The translations under genes were made by a program, and so were the position numbers. From Corynebacterium frankenforstense DSM 45800 (GTDB lineage Bacteria > Actinomycetota > Actinomycetes > Mycobacteriales > Mycobacteriaceae): a DNA stretch of 64,000 nt. Each line of letters starts with the position of its first letter. Positions within the stretch are counted from its first letter, which is position 1. The notes under the pieces are model-generated. The model searched no databases, was not told the DNA's origin, and saw only the letters and a list, made by a program, of their open reading frames with translations. Shown here piece by piece: positions 26,409-46,218 of the stretch. The stretch is taken from NCBI RefSeq assembly GCF_001941485.1, contig NZ_CP009247.1:1364001-1428000 (forward strand). Reading direction: 5' to 3'.

Positions 26409-28142
26409 TCAGTCCCCCATCGCGGCGACCTCGGCCTGCGCGCGCTCGAGGAGCTCTGCGGCGTGGGCGCGGCCGGTGTCGGTGTCGGCCAGGCCGGCGA
26501 GCATGCGTGCCAGCTCGGCGACCCGGCGCTCCCCGGTCAGGTCGGTGACCTCGGAGGAGTCGGCGGTCGCCTTCTCGACGTGCAGGTGGGTGTCCGCGTA
26601 GGCGGCGACCTGGGGCAGGTGGGTGACCACGATGACCTGGTGGCTGCGGCTGAGCCGGGCCAGGCGCCGGCCGATCTCGGCGGCGGCGTGTCCGCCCACC
26701 CCGGAGTCGACCTCGTCGAAGACGAGCGTGGTACCGCCGCTCTCGCCGGCCAGGATCACCTCGAGGGCGAGCATGACGCGCGAGAGCTCGCCGCCGGAGG
26801 CGGACTGGGCCAGGGGCCGGGCGGCGGCGTCGGCGGCCGGGGCGAGCATGAGCTCGACCTCGTCGGCCCCGCGCGGGCCGGGCGTGGCCGGGCGCACCTC
26901 GACGGTGAGCCGCGCGTCGCCCATGGCGAGGCCCGCGAGCTCAGCGGAGACGGCCTCGCCCAGGCCGGACGCCGCACCCGTGCGCGCGTCGGTGAGGGCG
27001 CGCGCGGCGTCGTCAAGCTCCTTCTTCGCGGCCGTCACGGCGGCGGTGAGCTTCTCGACGGCGTCGGAGGAGACGTCGATGCGCTCCAGGCGGGCGGCGG
27101 CCTTGTCGCGCCAGGCGAGCACGCCGGCGGCGTCGGGGGCGTACTTGCGCGTGAGGGTCTTGAGCTCCTGCTGGCGCAGCAGGGCGTGCTCGAGGGCCTC
27201 GGGGTCGGCGTCGAGCTCGCCGAGGTAGCCGCCGAGCTCCGCGCTGACCTCGGAGAGCTCCGTGGTCACGGCGGCGAGCCGGCGGCCGAGCGCGGCGAGC
27301 TGCTCGTCGCCGGAGCCGGTCAGCGTGCTCGCGGCGCGTCCGAGGGCGACGGCGGCGGGCTCGGCGGTCGAGTCGTCGTAGCCGCCCAGCGCCTCGGCGC
27401 CGTCGATGAGCCCGAGCGCACCCGAGGCGGACTCGCGAAGGGCGTCGACGTCCTGCAGCCGGCGGATCTGCGCGATCAGCTCGTCGTCCTCCCCGGCCTC
27501 GGGGGCGACCTTGTCGATCTCGTCGAGGGCGAAGCGCAGGCGGTCGACCTCCTGGGCCAGCTCGCGGCGCTTCCCGGTGCGCTCGGCGAGATCCCTGGCC
27601 AGGCGGCGGTGCTCGCGGTAGGCGCGCGCGTAGGCCTCCGCCAGGGGCGCGATGGCCGGGTCGAAGCGGTCGAGGGCGGCGAGTTGCTCGTCGGCGGAGA
27701 GCAGGCGCAGCTGATCGTGCTGGCCGTGGATGGCCAGCACGCCGGAGGCGAAGTCGGCCAGGGTCCCGGCGGGCACGCTGCGCCCGCCCAGGTGCGCGCG
27801 GGAGCGCCCGGCGCCGTCGGCGGTCACGCTGACCGCGCGGGAGGCCAGCCAGTCGCCGTTCTCGTCGTCGCGCCCGCCGGCCTCGGCGACCACGGCGTCG
27901 GCGGCCGCGGCGATGTCCCCGGGCATGCCCTCCCGCGAGAAGCGGCCCTCGACGGTGGCGCGCTTCTGGCCGGTGCGGATGCGCGAGGCGTCGGCACGCC
28001 CGCCGGCGAGCAGGCGCAGGCCGGTGACCACCATGGTCTTGCCCGCACCGGTCTCGCCGGTGAGCACGGTCAGGCCCGGCGAGAACTCCGCGCCGGCGCG
28101 CGGGATCGCGCCCAGGTTCTCGATGGTGATGTCGGCGAGCAT
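26409..28142 (-). CDS. recN: DNA repair ATPase RecN
   Basis: 577 residues from an ATG at 28142. The SMC-like ATPase has Walker A LTGETGAGKTMVV (residues about 28-40), a central coiled coil (about 150-370), signature SASGGELSRVMLALE and Walker B TLVFDEVDSGVGG. RecN acts early in double-strand break repair. The 24-base gap to nadK leaves no room for its own SOS box, so it is probably expressed within the tlyA-nadK-recN operon. Confidence 0.95.
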   Translation of the reverse strand: MLADITIENLGAIPRAGAEFSPGLTVLTGETGAGKTMVVTGLRLLAGGRADASRIRTGQKRATVEGRFSREGMPGDIAAAADAVVAEAGGRDDENGDWLASRAVSVTADGAGRSRAHLGGRSVPAGTLADFASGVLAIHGQHDQLRLLSADEQLAALDRFDPAIAPLAEAYARAYREHRRLARDLAERTGKRRELAQEVDRLRFALDEIDKVAPEAGEDDELIAQIRRLQDVDALRESASGALGLIDGAEALGGYDDSTAEPAAVALGRAASTLTGSGDEQLAALGRRLAAVTTELSEVSAELGGYLGELDADPEALEHALLRQQELKTLTRKYAPDAAGVLAWRDKAAARLERIDVSSDAVEKLTAAVTAAKKELDDAARALTDARTGAASGLGEAVSAELAGLAMGDARLTVEVRPATPGPRGADEVELMLAPAADAAARPLAQSASGGELSRVMLALEVILAGESGGTTLVFDEVDSGVGGHAAAEIGRRLARLSRSHQVIVVTHLPQVAAYADTHLHVEKATADSSEVTDLTGERRVAELARMLAGLADTDTGRAHAAELLERAQAEVAAMGD

Positions 28143-28166
28143 GGGCCCTACCCTAGCGCCGCGCGC

Positions 28167-29099
28167 TCAGTGACTCGTGCGTCGCGGGTTGGGGCCGCGC
28201 CAGCCCTCGACGGGCAGGTGCAGCTTGGTCACGAGCCGGTCGGTGAACGGCCGGTCGTCGAGGCGCACCCAGCGCACCGGGCGGCGGCCGCGCACGACCT
28301 CGACGCGCGAGCCCGGCGGCATGGCCACCGGCCGGAAGCCGTCCATGACGGCCAGCGCCGGCGTCGCGCCGCGGGCGGACTCGACGGCGACGGTCGACCA
28401 GGGGCTGACCACCAGCGGCTTGGTGAACAGCGCGTGGGCGTTGTTGAGCACGACGAGCAGCGCGTCGAGCTCGGGCCACAGCACGGGGCCGCCGGCGGAG
28501 AAGGCGTAGGCCGTCGAGCCGGTGGGCGTGGAGATGAGCACACCGTCGCAGCCGAAGGAGCTGACCGGCCGGCCGTCGACCTCGAGGACGGCGTCGAGCA
28601 CGCCGCGGCGGTTGAGGTTCTCCACGCTGACCTCGTTGAGCGCCCAACCGGTGTCGATGGTCTCGAGGTTCTCGTCGAGCACGCGCACGTCGACGGTCAT
28701 GCGGTCCTCGACGCGGTAGTCGCGGTCGATGACGCGCTGGGCGGCCAGCTCGAGGGACTCGGCGTCCCACTCGGCGAGGAAGCCGACGTGGCCGAGGTTG
28801 ATGCCGAGCACGGGCAGGTCGGCGGCGTGCGCCAGGTCGGCTGCGCGCAGGAAGGTGCCGTCGCCGCCGAGCACGAGCACGAGCTCGACGCCCTCACCGG
28901 CCTCGGCGGCCGGGTAGCGCGGCAGGCGCGCCAGGGCGGGCTCCTCCTCGAGCGGCTCGGCGTCGTCGAGTTCGAGGGTGCGCACCCGCACGCCGCCGGC
29001 CTCGAGCAGCTCGGCGACCCGCGCGGCGGCCTCGAGGTTGCTGCGCCGCCCCACGTGCGGGACGAGCAGGACCTCGCGGTCGTGGGCGGGTGCGGTCAT
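28167..29099 (-). CDS. nadK: NAD kinase
   Basis: 310 residues from the ATG at 29099, which overlaps the tlyA stop as ATGA; open frame upstream is not coding. It has the NAD kinase signature VLGGDGTFLRAA (residues about 73-84), NEVSVEN and a late PTGSTAYAFSAGGP motif. It phosphorylates NAD to NADP, in actinobacteria often with polyphosphate as well as ATP. The tlyA-nadK-recN order is widespread in Gram-positives. Confidence 0.96.
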   Translation of the reverse strand: MTAPAHDREVLLVPHVGRRSNLEAAARVAELLEAGGVRVRTLELDDAEPLEEEPALARLPRYPAAEAGEGVELVLVLGGDGTFLRAADLAHAADLPVLGINLGHVGFLAEWDAESLELAAQRVIDRDYRVEDRMTVDVRVLDENLETIDTGWALNEVSVENLNRRGVLDAVLEVDGRPVSSFGCDGVLISTPTGSTAYAFSAGGPVLWPELDALLVVLNNAHALFTKPLVVSPWSTVAVESARGATPALAVMDGFRPVAMPPGSRVEVVRGRRPVRWVRLDDRPFTDRLVTKLHLPVEGWRGPNPRRTSH

Positions 29100-29917
29100 T
29101 GAGGTCCCTCCTCGACGGCGGTGCGGATCATCTCGGCGGTCTCCGCGGCGCCCGGGGCGCTCGCCCCGGCGTCGTTGACCAGCCACAGGAAGTATTCTAC
29201 GTTCCCGCTCGGCCCGGGCAGCGGCGAGGCGACCACACCGCGCAGGCTCAGCCCCAGCCCGGCGGCGGCCGCGGCGACGTCGGCGGTGACCTCGGCGCGC
29301 AGCTCCGGCGAGCGGACCACGCCGCCGTGGCCGAGGCGGTCCTTGCCCACCTCGAACTGCGGCTTGACCATGGGCAGCAGGTCCGCGCCCGGGGCCATGA
29401 CCTTCGCAATCGCCGGCAGTGTGAGCTTCAGCGAGATGAAGGACAGGTCGCCGACCATCACGTCGCAGGGCCCGCCGGTCTGCTCGAGGTCGAGGAAGCG
29501 GATGTTCGTGCGGTCGAGCACGCGCACGCGCTCGTCGTCCTGGAGGCGCCAGATCAGCTGTCCGTAGCCGACGTCGACGGCGACGACCTCGCGGGCGCCG
29601 CGGTCGAGCGCGACGTCGGTGAAGCCGCCGGTGGAGGCACCCGCGTCGAGGACGCGGCGGTCCTTCAGGCGCAGCCCCCGCGGCTCGAAGGCCTCGAGCG
29701 CCCCGAGCAGCTTGTGCGCGCCGCGCGAGGCCCAGCGGTCCTCCTCGGCCTCCGTGACGCGCACGGAGACCTCCGGGGTGACCTGGGTGGCGGGCTTGGT
29801 GGCGGGCAGGCCGTTGACGCTGACCCGGCCCTCCTTGATCATGGTGACGGCCTGCTCGCGGGAGCGGGCGATCTTGCGGCGCACGAGCTCGGCGTCGAGG
29901 CGTCTACGGGCGGGCAT
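29096..29917 (-). CDS. tlyA: TlyA family rRNA (cytidine-2'-O)-methyltransferase
   Basis: 273 residues from an ATG at 29917. An N-terminal S4 RNA-binding domain (RRLDAELVRRKIARSREQAV) precedes an FtsJ-like methyltransferase fold with VLDAGASTGGFTDVAL (SAM site) and DVMVGDLSFISLK. It methylates 16S and 23S rRNA riboses; in mycobacteria this sets sensitivity to capreomycin. Its start lies inside the end of a small upstream gene (14-base overlap), implying coupling. Confidence 0.93.
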   Translation of the reverse strand: MPARRRLDAELVRRKIARSREQAVTMIKEGRVSVNGLPATKPATQVTPEVSVRVTEAEEDRWASRGAHKLLGALEAFEPRGLRLKDRRVLDAGASTGGFTDVALDRGAREVVAVDVGYGQLIWRLQDDERVRVLDRTNIRFLDLEQTGGPCDVMVGDLSFISLKLTLPAIAKVMAPGADLLPMVKPQFEVGKDRLGHGGVVRSPELRAEVTADVAAAAAGLGLSLRGVVASPLPGPSGNVEYFLWLVNDAGASAPGAAETAEMIRTAVEEGPQ

Positions 29918-30119
29918 GTGCCTCCTCCTCTGCGCCGCGGTGCGGCTGGTCCTTGAGCGCGGCCTGCAGCAGCGCGTGCGCCTCCTCGAGGTGCGCGGCC
30001 TCGGCGTCCGCGTTCTCGGCGGCGTCGGCGCGGCGCAGGAGATTTCCGACGCCCGCGCGCACCTCCTCCGGGCGCACCCGGGTCGCCGTCGGGTCGTGCG
30101 GGACGGGCGCCGGCGTCAC
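29904..30119 (-). CDS. Small conserved hypothetical protein
   Basis: 71 residues, GTG start overlapping the phosphatase stop as GTGA (a GTG three codons upstream at 30128 is possible). It is a helical, charged protein: TRVRPEEVRAGVGNLLRRAD, then an Ala/Glu/His helix ending LLQAALKDQ. It has no membrane segment or cysteines. Its coupled position between a phosphatase and tlyA supports a real gene. I do not recognise a family and assign no function. Confidence 0.7.
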   Translation of the reverse strand: MTPAPVPHDPTATRVRPEEVRAGVGNLLRRADAAENADAEAAHLEEAHALLQAALKDQPHRGAEEEAHARP

Positions 30120-31111
30120 GGACGCCACCCCTCGGCGGCGCGCTCGGCGTGGGTGCCCTCGGCGCGCACGACGGTCGCGGGCTCGCCGGCGTCGGCGGCG
30201 CGCCAGGCGGCGGCGAGCACGGTGCGCAGCCCCTGCGTGGGCGTCGAGTCGACGTCGCCGCCGCGCAGGACGACGGTGCCGTCCGCGACGTCGGCGGTGA
30301 AACCGCCCTGGGCGCCGACCTCGAGGTCGGCGGGCTCAGCGAAGAGCCCGGACATGTCGTCGGCGATGTAGGTCGGGCGCTGCTCGGGCGGGGCGGCGAG
30401 CAGCTCGGCGGCGCCGGAGACGCCGGTGAGCACCTGGAGGGTGTCCAGGCCGGCGGCGTTGCCGCCCTGGATGTCGGTGTTGAGGCGGTCGCCGACGGCC
30501 AGGGGACGCTTTGCCCCGAAGCGCCGGGCGCCAACGTCGAACATCGCGGCCTCGGGCTTGCCGGCGGACAGCGGGGTGACACCGGTGGCCGAGACGACGG
30601 CGGCGACCATCGAGCCGTTGCCGACCATCAGGCCGCGCTGCATGGGCAGCGTGGTGTCGAGGTTGGTGGCGATGAAGCGCGCGCCGGCGTGGATGGCCAG
30701 GGCGGCCTCGGAGAGCTGCTCCCAGCCGGTGCGCGGGTCGTGGCCCTGCAGCACGGCGCCGGGGTGCGCGTCGGCGGAGTCGACGACCGTGAGGCCGGCG
30801 TCGGTGGCGAGCTCGCGCAGGGTGTCGGCACCGAGGACGAGCACCGGGGTGCCCGGCTCGAGCTCGGCTCGGGCGAGCTCCACGGCGGCCTGGGCGGAGG
30901 TCACGATCTTCTCGGAAGTCGCGTCCAGTCCGATGGCGCGGAGCATCTCGGCAACGGTCTCGGGCGCGCGGGAGGCGTTGTTGGTGACGTAGACGTCCGT
31001 GAGCCCGGAGGCCGTGATGGCCTCGACTGCCCCGGGAATGGCGTCGCCGCCCTCCCAGACGGTGCCGTCGAGGTCGAGCAGGAGGGCGTCGTAGTTCTCG
31101 GCGAGGGTCAT
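30116..31111 (-). CDS. HAD-superfamily phosphatase (NagD type, Rv1692-like)
   Basis: 331 residues from an ATG at 31111. HAD motif I is LLDLDGTVWEG, motif II YVTNNAS, motif III the Lys of GKPEAAMFDV, and motif IV VGDRLNTDIQGGNAAG, all typical of the IIA cap class. Rv1692, found in the same neighbourhood of M. tuberculosis, is a glycerol-3-phosphate phosphatase that recycles glycerol from lipid breakdown; the same activity is likely here. An extra C-terminal 75-residue segment, Ala/Gly/Asp-rich, follows the catalytic core. It begins six bases after the TPR gene stop. Confidence 0.88.
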   Translation of the reverse strand: MTLAENYDALLLDLDGTVWEGGDAIPGAVEAITASGLTDVYVTNNASRAPETVAEMLRAIGLDATSEKIVTSAQAAVELARAELEPGTPVLVLGADTLRELATDAGLTVVDSADAHPGAVLQGHDPRTGWEQLSEAALAIHAGARFIATNLDTTLPMQRGLMVGNGSMVAAVVSATGVTPLSAGKPEAAMFDVGARRFGAKRPLAVGDRLNTDIQGGNAAGLDTLQVLTGVSGAAELLAAPPEQRPTYIADDMSGLFAEPADLEVGAQGGFTADVADGTVVLRGGDVDSTPTQGLRTVLAAAWRAADAGEPATVVRAEGTHAERAAEGWRP

Positions 31112-31117
31112 CGCGGG

Positions 31118-32098
31118 CTACTCCACCCCGCCACGGTCGAGCTCGGCAAGCCGGTCCTCGACGTCGGTGACGCCGAACTCGTCCTGGCGGCGGGCGGCGA
31201 GGAACCACTCGCGGGCCTCGGCGCGGCGGTCGACGCTGAGCAGCGCGTCCGCGTAGGCGTAGCTGAGGCGCGCGGCCTCGGGGCCCTTGGCCTTCTTGTC
31301 GGGGCCGGCGGCCTCGATGGTGGTCACGGCGGAGTCGTGGTCGCCCATGTCGGCGCGGGCGCCGGCGGCGACGATGGCCAGCTCGATGGCGGAGTCGTGG
31401 TCGAGCTTCTGGGCGTCCTCGCCACGGGCGAGCTCGAGGGCGCGCTCGGGGCGGCCCAGGCCGCGCTCGCAGTCGGCCATGACGGCGAGCAGGCCGGGGC
31501 CGCCGCTCATGCGGCGGGCGGCGCGCAGCTCGGAGAGCGCCTCGTGCCACTCACCGGCGCGGTAGGCGGCGATGCCGTTGGTCTCGCGGGTGACGGCCAC
31601 ACGGCCGGCGCGGTCCTTCGCGGCGCGGGCGTGCTCGAGGGCGCGCCGCGGCGACTCGTCCATGAGGATGGCGGCTGCCGCGAGGTGCTGGGCGACCTTC
31701 TCGGCGTTCTGCTTGGAGAGCACCTTGAGGTCCTGGAGCACCATCGGGTCGAGGTCCTGGATGTCGACGTCGGAGGGGATCTCCGGCTCGTTCATGCGGT
31801 TGTTCAACCGCTCCTCGCGGAAGCCGGGGCGCTGCGGGTTCAGGCCGGCGCGGTCGCGCTCGCGGCCGGCACGCTGGGCGTGGCCCTTGCCGCCGCGACG
31901 GTTCTGGCCGCCCCGGCCGCTACGGCCGCGCTGGCCGCCCCGCTCGTTGCGGTCGTTGCGGCCGCGACCGTGACCGCCGCGTCCACCGCCGTTGCCGCGG
32001 TGTCCCCCGCGGGCGTCGCGGGAGTTGCGACGCTGCCCGTCGTTGTCGCGACGGCCGCCGCCTCGGCGTCCGTCCTTGCCGTGACGATCGTCGTCCAT
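31118..32098 (-). CDS. RG-repeat N-terminus plus TPR-like protein
   Basis: 326 residues from an ATG at 32098. Residues 1 to about 85 are almost entirely Arg, Gly, Asp, Asn and His, with many RG and RGG steps (GGRGGHGRGR, GGQRGRSGRGG), resembling eukaryotic RNA-binding RGG tails. Residues about 105-320 are helical repeats of the TPR type (EWHEALSELRAAR, GRPERALELARG). It probably binds nucleic acid or ribosomes through the basic tail while the repeats bind a protein, which is inference. It sits just downstream of the rRNA terminator. A TAGACT hexamer (32141-32146) could be its -10. Confidence 0.8.
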   Translation of the reverse strand: MDDDRHGKDGRRGGGRRDNDGQRRNSRDARGGHRGNGGGRGGHGRGRNDRNERGGQRGRSGRGGQNRRGGKGHAQRAGRERDRAGLNPQRPGFREERLNNRMNEPEIPSDVDIQDLDPMVLQDLKVLSKQNAEKVAQHLAAAAILMDESPRRALEHARAAKDRAGRVAVTRETNGIAAYRAGEWHEALSELRAARRMSGGPGLLAVMADCERGLGRPERALELARGEDAQKLDHDSAIELAIVAAGARADMGDHDSAVTTIEAAGPDKKAKGPEAARLSYAYADALLSVDRRAEAREWFLAARRQDEFGVTDVEDRLAELDRGGVE

Positions 32099-32153
32099 CG
32101 GTGCACCATCACTTCCGTATGTCTGGGCCGGTCGAACCGGAGTCTACGCGCGC

Positions 32154-32213
32154 AAAAGGCACGGAGCGAAGAAGAGGACTTCAACTGTCCTTCTCCCTCA
32201 CCCCGTGCCTTGA
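32154..32213 (-). terminator. Intrinsic terminator of the rRNA operon
   Basis: On the minus strand GGCACGG and CCGTGCC close a long hairpin with an inner AGGAC/GTCCT stem, followed by TTTT. It lies about 30 bases after 5S rRNA. Confidence 0.8.
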
Positions 32214-32243
32214 GCATCCACTGTTTGATTGTTTTGAGTTGTG

Positions 32244-32363
32244 GTGTCGGCGGTGACTTACTCTCCCACACCCTCCCGAGTGCAGTACCATCAGCGTTGG
32301 CGGGCTTAGCTTCCGGGTTCGGAATGGGACCGGGCGTTTCCCCGCCACTATAACCACCGACAC
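32244..32363 (-). rRNA. rrf: 5S ribosomal RNA
   Basis: About 120 bases; the ends GTGTCGG and CCGACAC pair as helix I, and the interior has the conserved CCATTCCGAACCCGGAAGCTAAG region on the minus strand. Ends are accurate to a base or two. Confidence 0.92.
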
Positions 32364-32455
32364 GACCTGTAACCGGCGGGCCGAAACCAGTGGCCCGTGT
32401 GGCGTGTCAGATACCGGAGAGTGGGACGCGAGCAACAGGATCACCTGTCATTGTG

Positions 32456-37403
<4,948 letters not shown>

Positions 37404-37644
37404 AATTCGCAAAAAACGAGCCGTGAAAAGCCCGAAACCTGACAAACAAAAAACTGACAAGAAAAAACTCAAAAGTACAAATAATGCACTCCAAGCAACC
37501 TGCCACCGGTAAAAACCATTCATTCGGACAACCAAGCCCAGGAAGGTCAACCCCCACCGGCACACACCAACACCACCCTGACATCCAGTCAGGCGGTGCC
37601 GGCGGACAAGCCACAAGAAACGCACCACAAAAAGTACATCAACA

Positions 37645-37662
37645 CACTATCGAGTTCTCACA
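37645..37662 (-). repeat. rRNA leader/spacer element, leader copy
   Basis: TGTGAGAACTCGATAGTG on the minus strand, about 65 bases after the promoter -10 and 240 bases before 16S. It is paired with the copy in the 16S-23S spacer. Confidence 0.55.
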
Positions 37663-37726
37663 CAACACAAGCACGCCGGTAGCCACCGCCTCTCGGACGG
37701 TCACTGCCTTGCGGCCCGGATTCTGG

Positions 37727-37756
37727 AGTGTACGCCCGGGCTCGACTCGAAGTCAA
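37727..37756 (-). promoter_or_regulatory. rRNA operon promoter
   Basis: On the minus strand TTGACT (37751-37756), an 18-bp spacer and TACACT (37727-37732). The leader to 16S is about 315 bases, low in GC towards its end. The leader (37404-37720) has no tRNA or gene that I can see. Confidence 0.7.
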
Positions 37757-37797
37757 CCCGGTGTCTCTCCTGTCGCTTGCGGGCCCGGAATAACCGC

Positions 37798-37844
37798 GGC
37801 CCCGGCGACGAGGTGATAAGTTACCCACCTCCGTCGCCGGGGCC
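37798..37844 (-). terminator. Long hairpin between tyrS and the rRNA promoter, probable tyrS terminator
   Basis: GGCCCCGGCGACG (37798-37810) pairs with CGTCGCCGGGGCC (37832-37844), and an inner AGGTG/CACCT extends the stem. It begins 19 bases after the tyrS stop. No T-tract follows on either strand, so termination may be weak or factor-assisted. Confidence 0.55.
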
Positions 37845-37863
37845 AAATCGGCTGGTCAGAGCA

Positions 37864-39132
37864 TTAAACTCGACGCACTCCCGCGAAGTTCTTCTTGCCG
37901 CGGCGCAGCACCAGCCACCGCCCGTGCAGGAAGTCCTCGGCGGCGGGCTCCCAGTCGTCGCTCTCGACGCGCACGTTGTTCACGTACGCGCCACCCTCCT
38001 TGATCGCGCGGCGCGCAGCGCCGCGGGAGGCGACGAGCCCGGACTCGACGAAGAGATCCACCGCGGTGCGGGGCGCGGCGTCGTCAAGCTCGAGCACCTC
38101 GGTCTCCCCGACCGCTGACGCGAGCGTCGCCTCGTCGAGGTCGGCGAGCTCGGCGCGGCCGAAGAGGGCCTGGCTGGCCAGCTCCACCGCCTTCGTCGCC
38201 TCCTCGCCGTGGACGAGGTTGGTCATCTCGCGGGCGAGGGTGCGCTGGGCGACGCGCTTGTGCGGGTTCTCCTCGACCTCGCGCTCGAGCTCGGCGAGCT
38301 CCTCGCGGCCGAGGAAGGTGAACCAGCGCAGGCAGCGGATCACGTCGGCGTCGGCGGTGTTGATGAAGTACTGGTACCAGCGGTACGGGCTGGTCATCTC
38401 GGGGTCCAGCCACAGCGAACCGCCGCCGGTGGACTTGCCGAACTTCTTGCCCTCGGAGTCGGTGACCAGCGGCACCGTCAGCGCGTGCACGGCGGTGCCG
38501 TCGACGCGGCGGACGTAGTCCACGCCGGCGACGAGGTTGCCCCACTGGTCGCCGCCGCCGACCTGCAGGGTGCAGCCGTACCGGTGGTTGAGCTCGCGGT
38601 AGTCGTTGGCCTGCAGCAGCATGTAGGAGAACTCGGTGTAGGAGATGCCGTCGTTGTCCAGGCGGCGCTTGACCGTGTCGCGGGCGAGCATCGTGTTCAG
38701 CGAGAAGTGCTTGCCCACGTCCCGCAGGAACGGGATGACGTTGAGCTCGTTGGTCCACTCCGCGTTGTTGACCAGCTTCGCGGCGTGCTCGCCCTCGAAG
38801 GTGACGAAGCGCTTGAGCTGCCCCGAGATGCGGCCGGCCCAGTCGGCGACGGTCTCGGCGGAGTTCATCGAGCGCTCGCCGACGTCGCGCGGGTCGCCGA
38901 TCATGCCGGTCGCGCCGCCGGCGAGCACGAGCGGGTTGTGGCCGGCGCGCTGGAAACGGGCCAGCATCAGCAGCGGCACCAGGTGGCCCGCGTGCAGCGA
39001 GGGGCCGGTCGGGTCGAAGCCGCAGTACAGGGTGATCGGGCCGGCCTCGGTCGCCTTGCGCAGCTCGTCGAGGTCGGTGGACTGGTTGATCAGCCCGCGC
39101 CAGGACAGTTCGTCGATGATGTTCTCGGTCAT
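37864..39132 (-). CDS. tyrS: Tyrosyl-tRNA synthetase
   Basis: 422 residues from an ATG at 39132. The class I signatures are HAGH in [15 protein letters not shown] (residues about 42-56) and KFGKS in [20 protein letters not shown], and [14 protein letters not shown] with the tyrosine-binding residues, are present. A C-terminal S4 domain ([21 protein letters not shown]) binds tRNA. Length is normal for bacterial TyrRS. No T-box leader is visible in the 52 bases upstream. Confidence 0.96.
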   Translation of the reverse strand: MTENIIDELSWRGLINQSTDLDELRKATEAGPITLYCGFDPTGPSLHAGHLVPLLMLARFQRAGHNPLVLAGGATGMIGDPRDVGERSMNSAETVADWAGRISGQLKRFVTFEGEHAAKLVNNAEWTNELNVIPFLRDVGKHFSLNTMLARDTVKRRLDNDGISYTEFSYMLLQANDYRELNHRYGCTLQVGGGDQWGNLVAGVDYVRRVDGTAVHALTVPLVTDSEGKKFGKSTGGGSLWLDPEMTSPYRWYQYFINTADADVIRCLRWFTFLGREELAELEREVEENPHKRVAQRTLAREMTNLVHGEEATKAVELASQALFGRAELADLDEATLASAVGETEVLELDDAAPRTAVDLFVESGLVASRGAARRAIKEGGAYVNNVRVESDDWEPAAEDFLHGRWLVLRRGKKNFAGVRRV

Positions 39133-39184
39133 GTCTTCTCTAGTCGTCTCTTCCCGTGGTCAAACGTCGGTCAGGTGCTCGCGT

Positions 39185-39373
39185 CTACTCCCCCGCCGTG
39201 TCCGGCGGCCAGGCCTCGGCCTCGTCGACGAGCAGGACGGGGATGCCCTCGTCGATGCGATAGGCGATCCCGAGGCGCTCGTTGACCAGACGCTGCTCCT
39301 TGTCCAGATAGACCAGCGGGCCCTTGTCCTTCGGGCACACCAGCACGTCCAACAACTTCGGGTCCAGGCTCAT
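39185..39373 (-). CDS. Trm112/UPF0434-family small protein
   Basis: 62 residues from an ATG at 39373 (MSLDPKLLDVLVCPKDKGPL). It matches the Trm112-like family, whose eukaryotic members activate methyltransferases through a zinc site. Only one Cys-Pro motif (VLVCPKDKG) is visible and the second pair is missing, so zinc binding is doubtful. It precedes tyrS by 52 bases and may share its transcript. Confidence 0.85.
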   Translation of the reverse strand: MSLDPKLLDVLVCPKDKGPLVYLDKEQRLVNERLGIAYRIDEGIPVLLVDEAEAWPPDTAGE

Positions 39374-39599
39374 GAGCCCAGATACTACCCGTGGGCACCG
39401 TCCGGGGCGGGTCGGGGTGACCCGCCCGGCGCGGCGGGGCGGGCCCGCCCGGCCCTCGCGGTGCACGGCGCCGAGCAGGACGGCCCGATCACCGTCGTGG
39501 CACGCCGGGGACCGGTGCCGCCGGCACCGGTGGCGGCATTCATGCCCGAAGGCTCATGGCCGCCGCACCGGTCCTGCAGCAGGAACGCACGAAACGACG
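39374..39599. other. Intergenic region without recognised gene
   Basis: Together with the argH terminator and the tail to 39712, this leaves 339 bases without a gene between argH and the Trm112-like gene. I see only GC-rich sequence with no convincing ORF or RNA; a promoter for the Trm112-tyrS unit should lie at its left end but no clear hexamers stand out. Confidence 0.5.
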
Positions 39600-39633
39600 G
39601 AGAGGGTGCCCCCGCGGACGGGGACACCCTCTC
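39600..39633 (-). terminator. Terminator of the arginine operon
   Basis: GAGAGGGTG and CACCCTCTC form a stem with an inner CCCCG/CGGGG, about 80 bases after the argH stop. The following minus-strand bases are only moderately T-rich (GTCGTTTCG). Confidence 0.7.
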
Positions 39634-39712
39634 AGGTGCGCGAAGCACTCACCGCCGCCCGGGCGCTCACCGGCGCTCGGGCGGCGCGCTGCGGCGCTTC
39701 AGCCGCACGCCG

Positions 39713-42359
<2,647 letters not shown>

Positions 42360-42425
42360 GTCTTTCGTCTCTTTCCTTAGCGTGTGGACAATGATTTCAA
42401 AGTGCCTGCGGCGACCGCTGCCATT

Positions 42426-46193
<3,768 letters not shown>

Positions 46194-46218
46194 CTGTCTG
46201 CTCCGGTTTGTCTGTCTG

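Noticed and set aside
24033-29102. A 1,689-codon open frame on the plus strand
   Set aside because: It is antisense to the whole nadK-recN-steA-steB-Nudix block, each of which has clear motifs. No family resemblance is visible.
42360-42425. ARG box upstream of argG
   Set aside because: Only a weak half-site (TGAAATCATT) is seen; it is too far from the consensus to list as a site.
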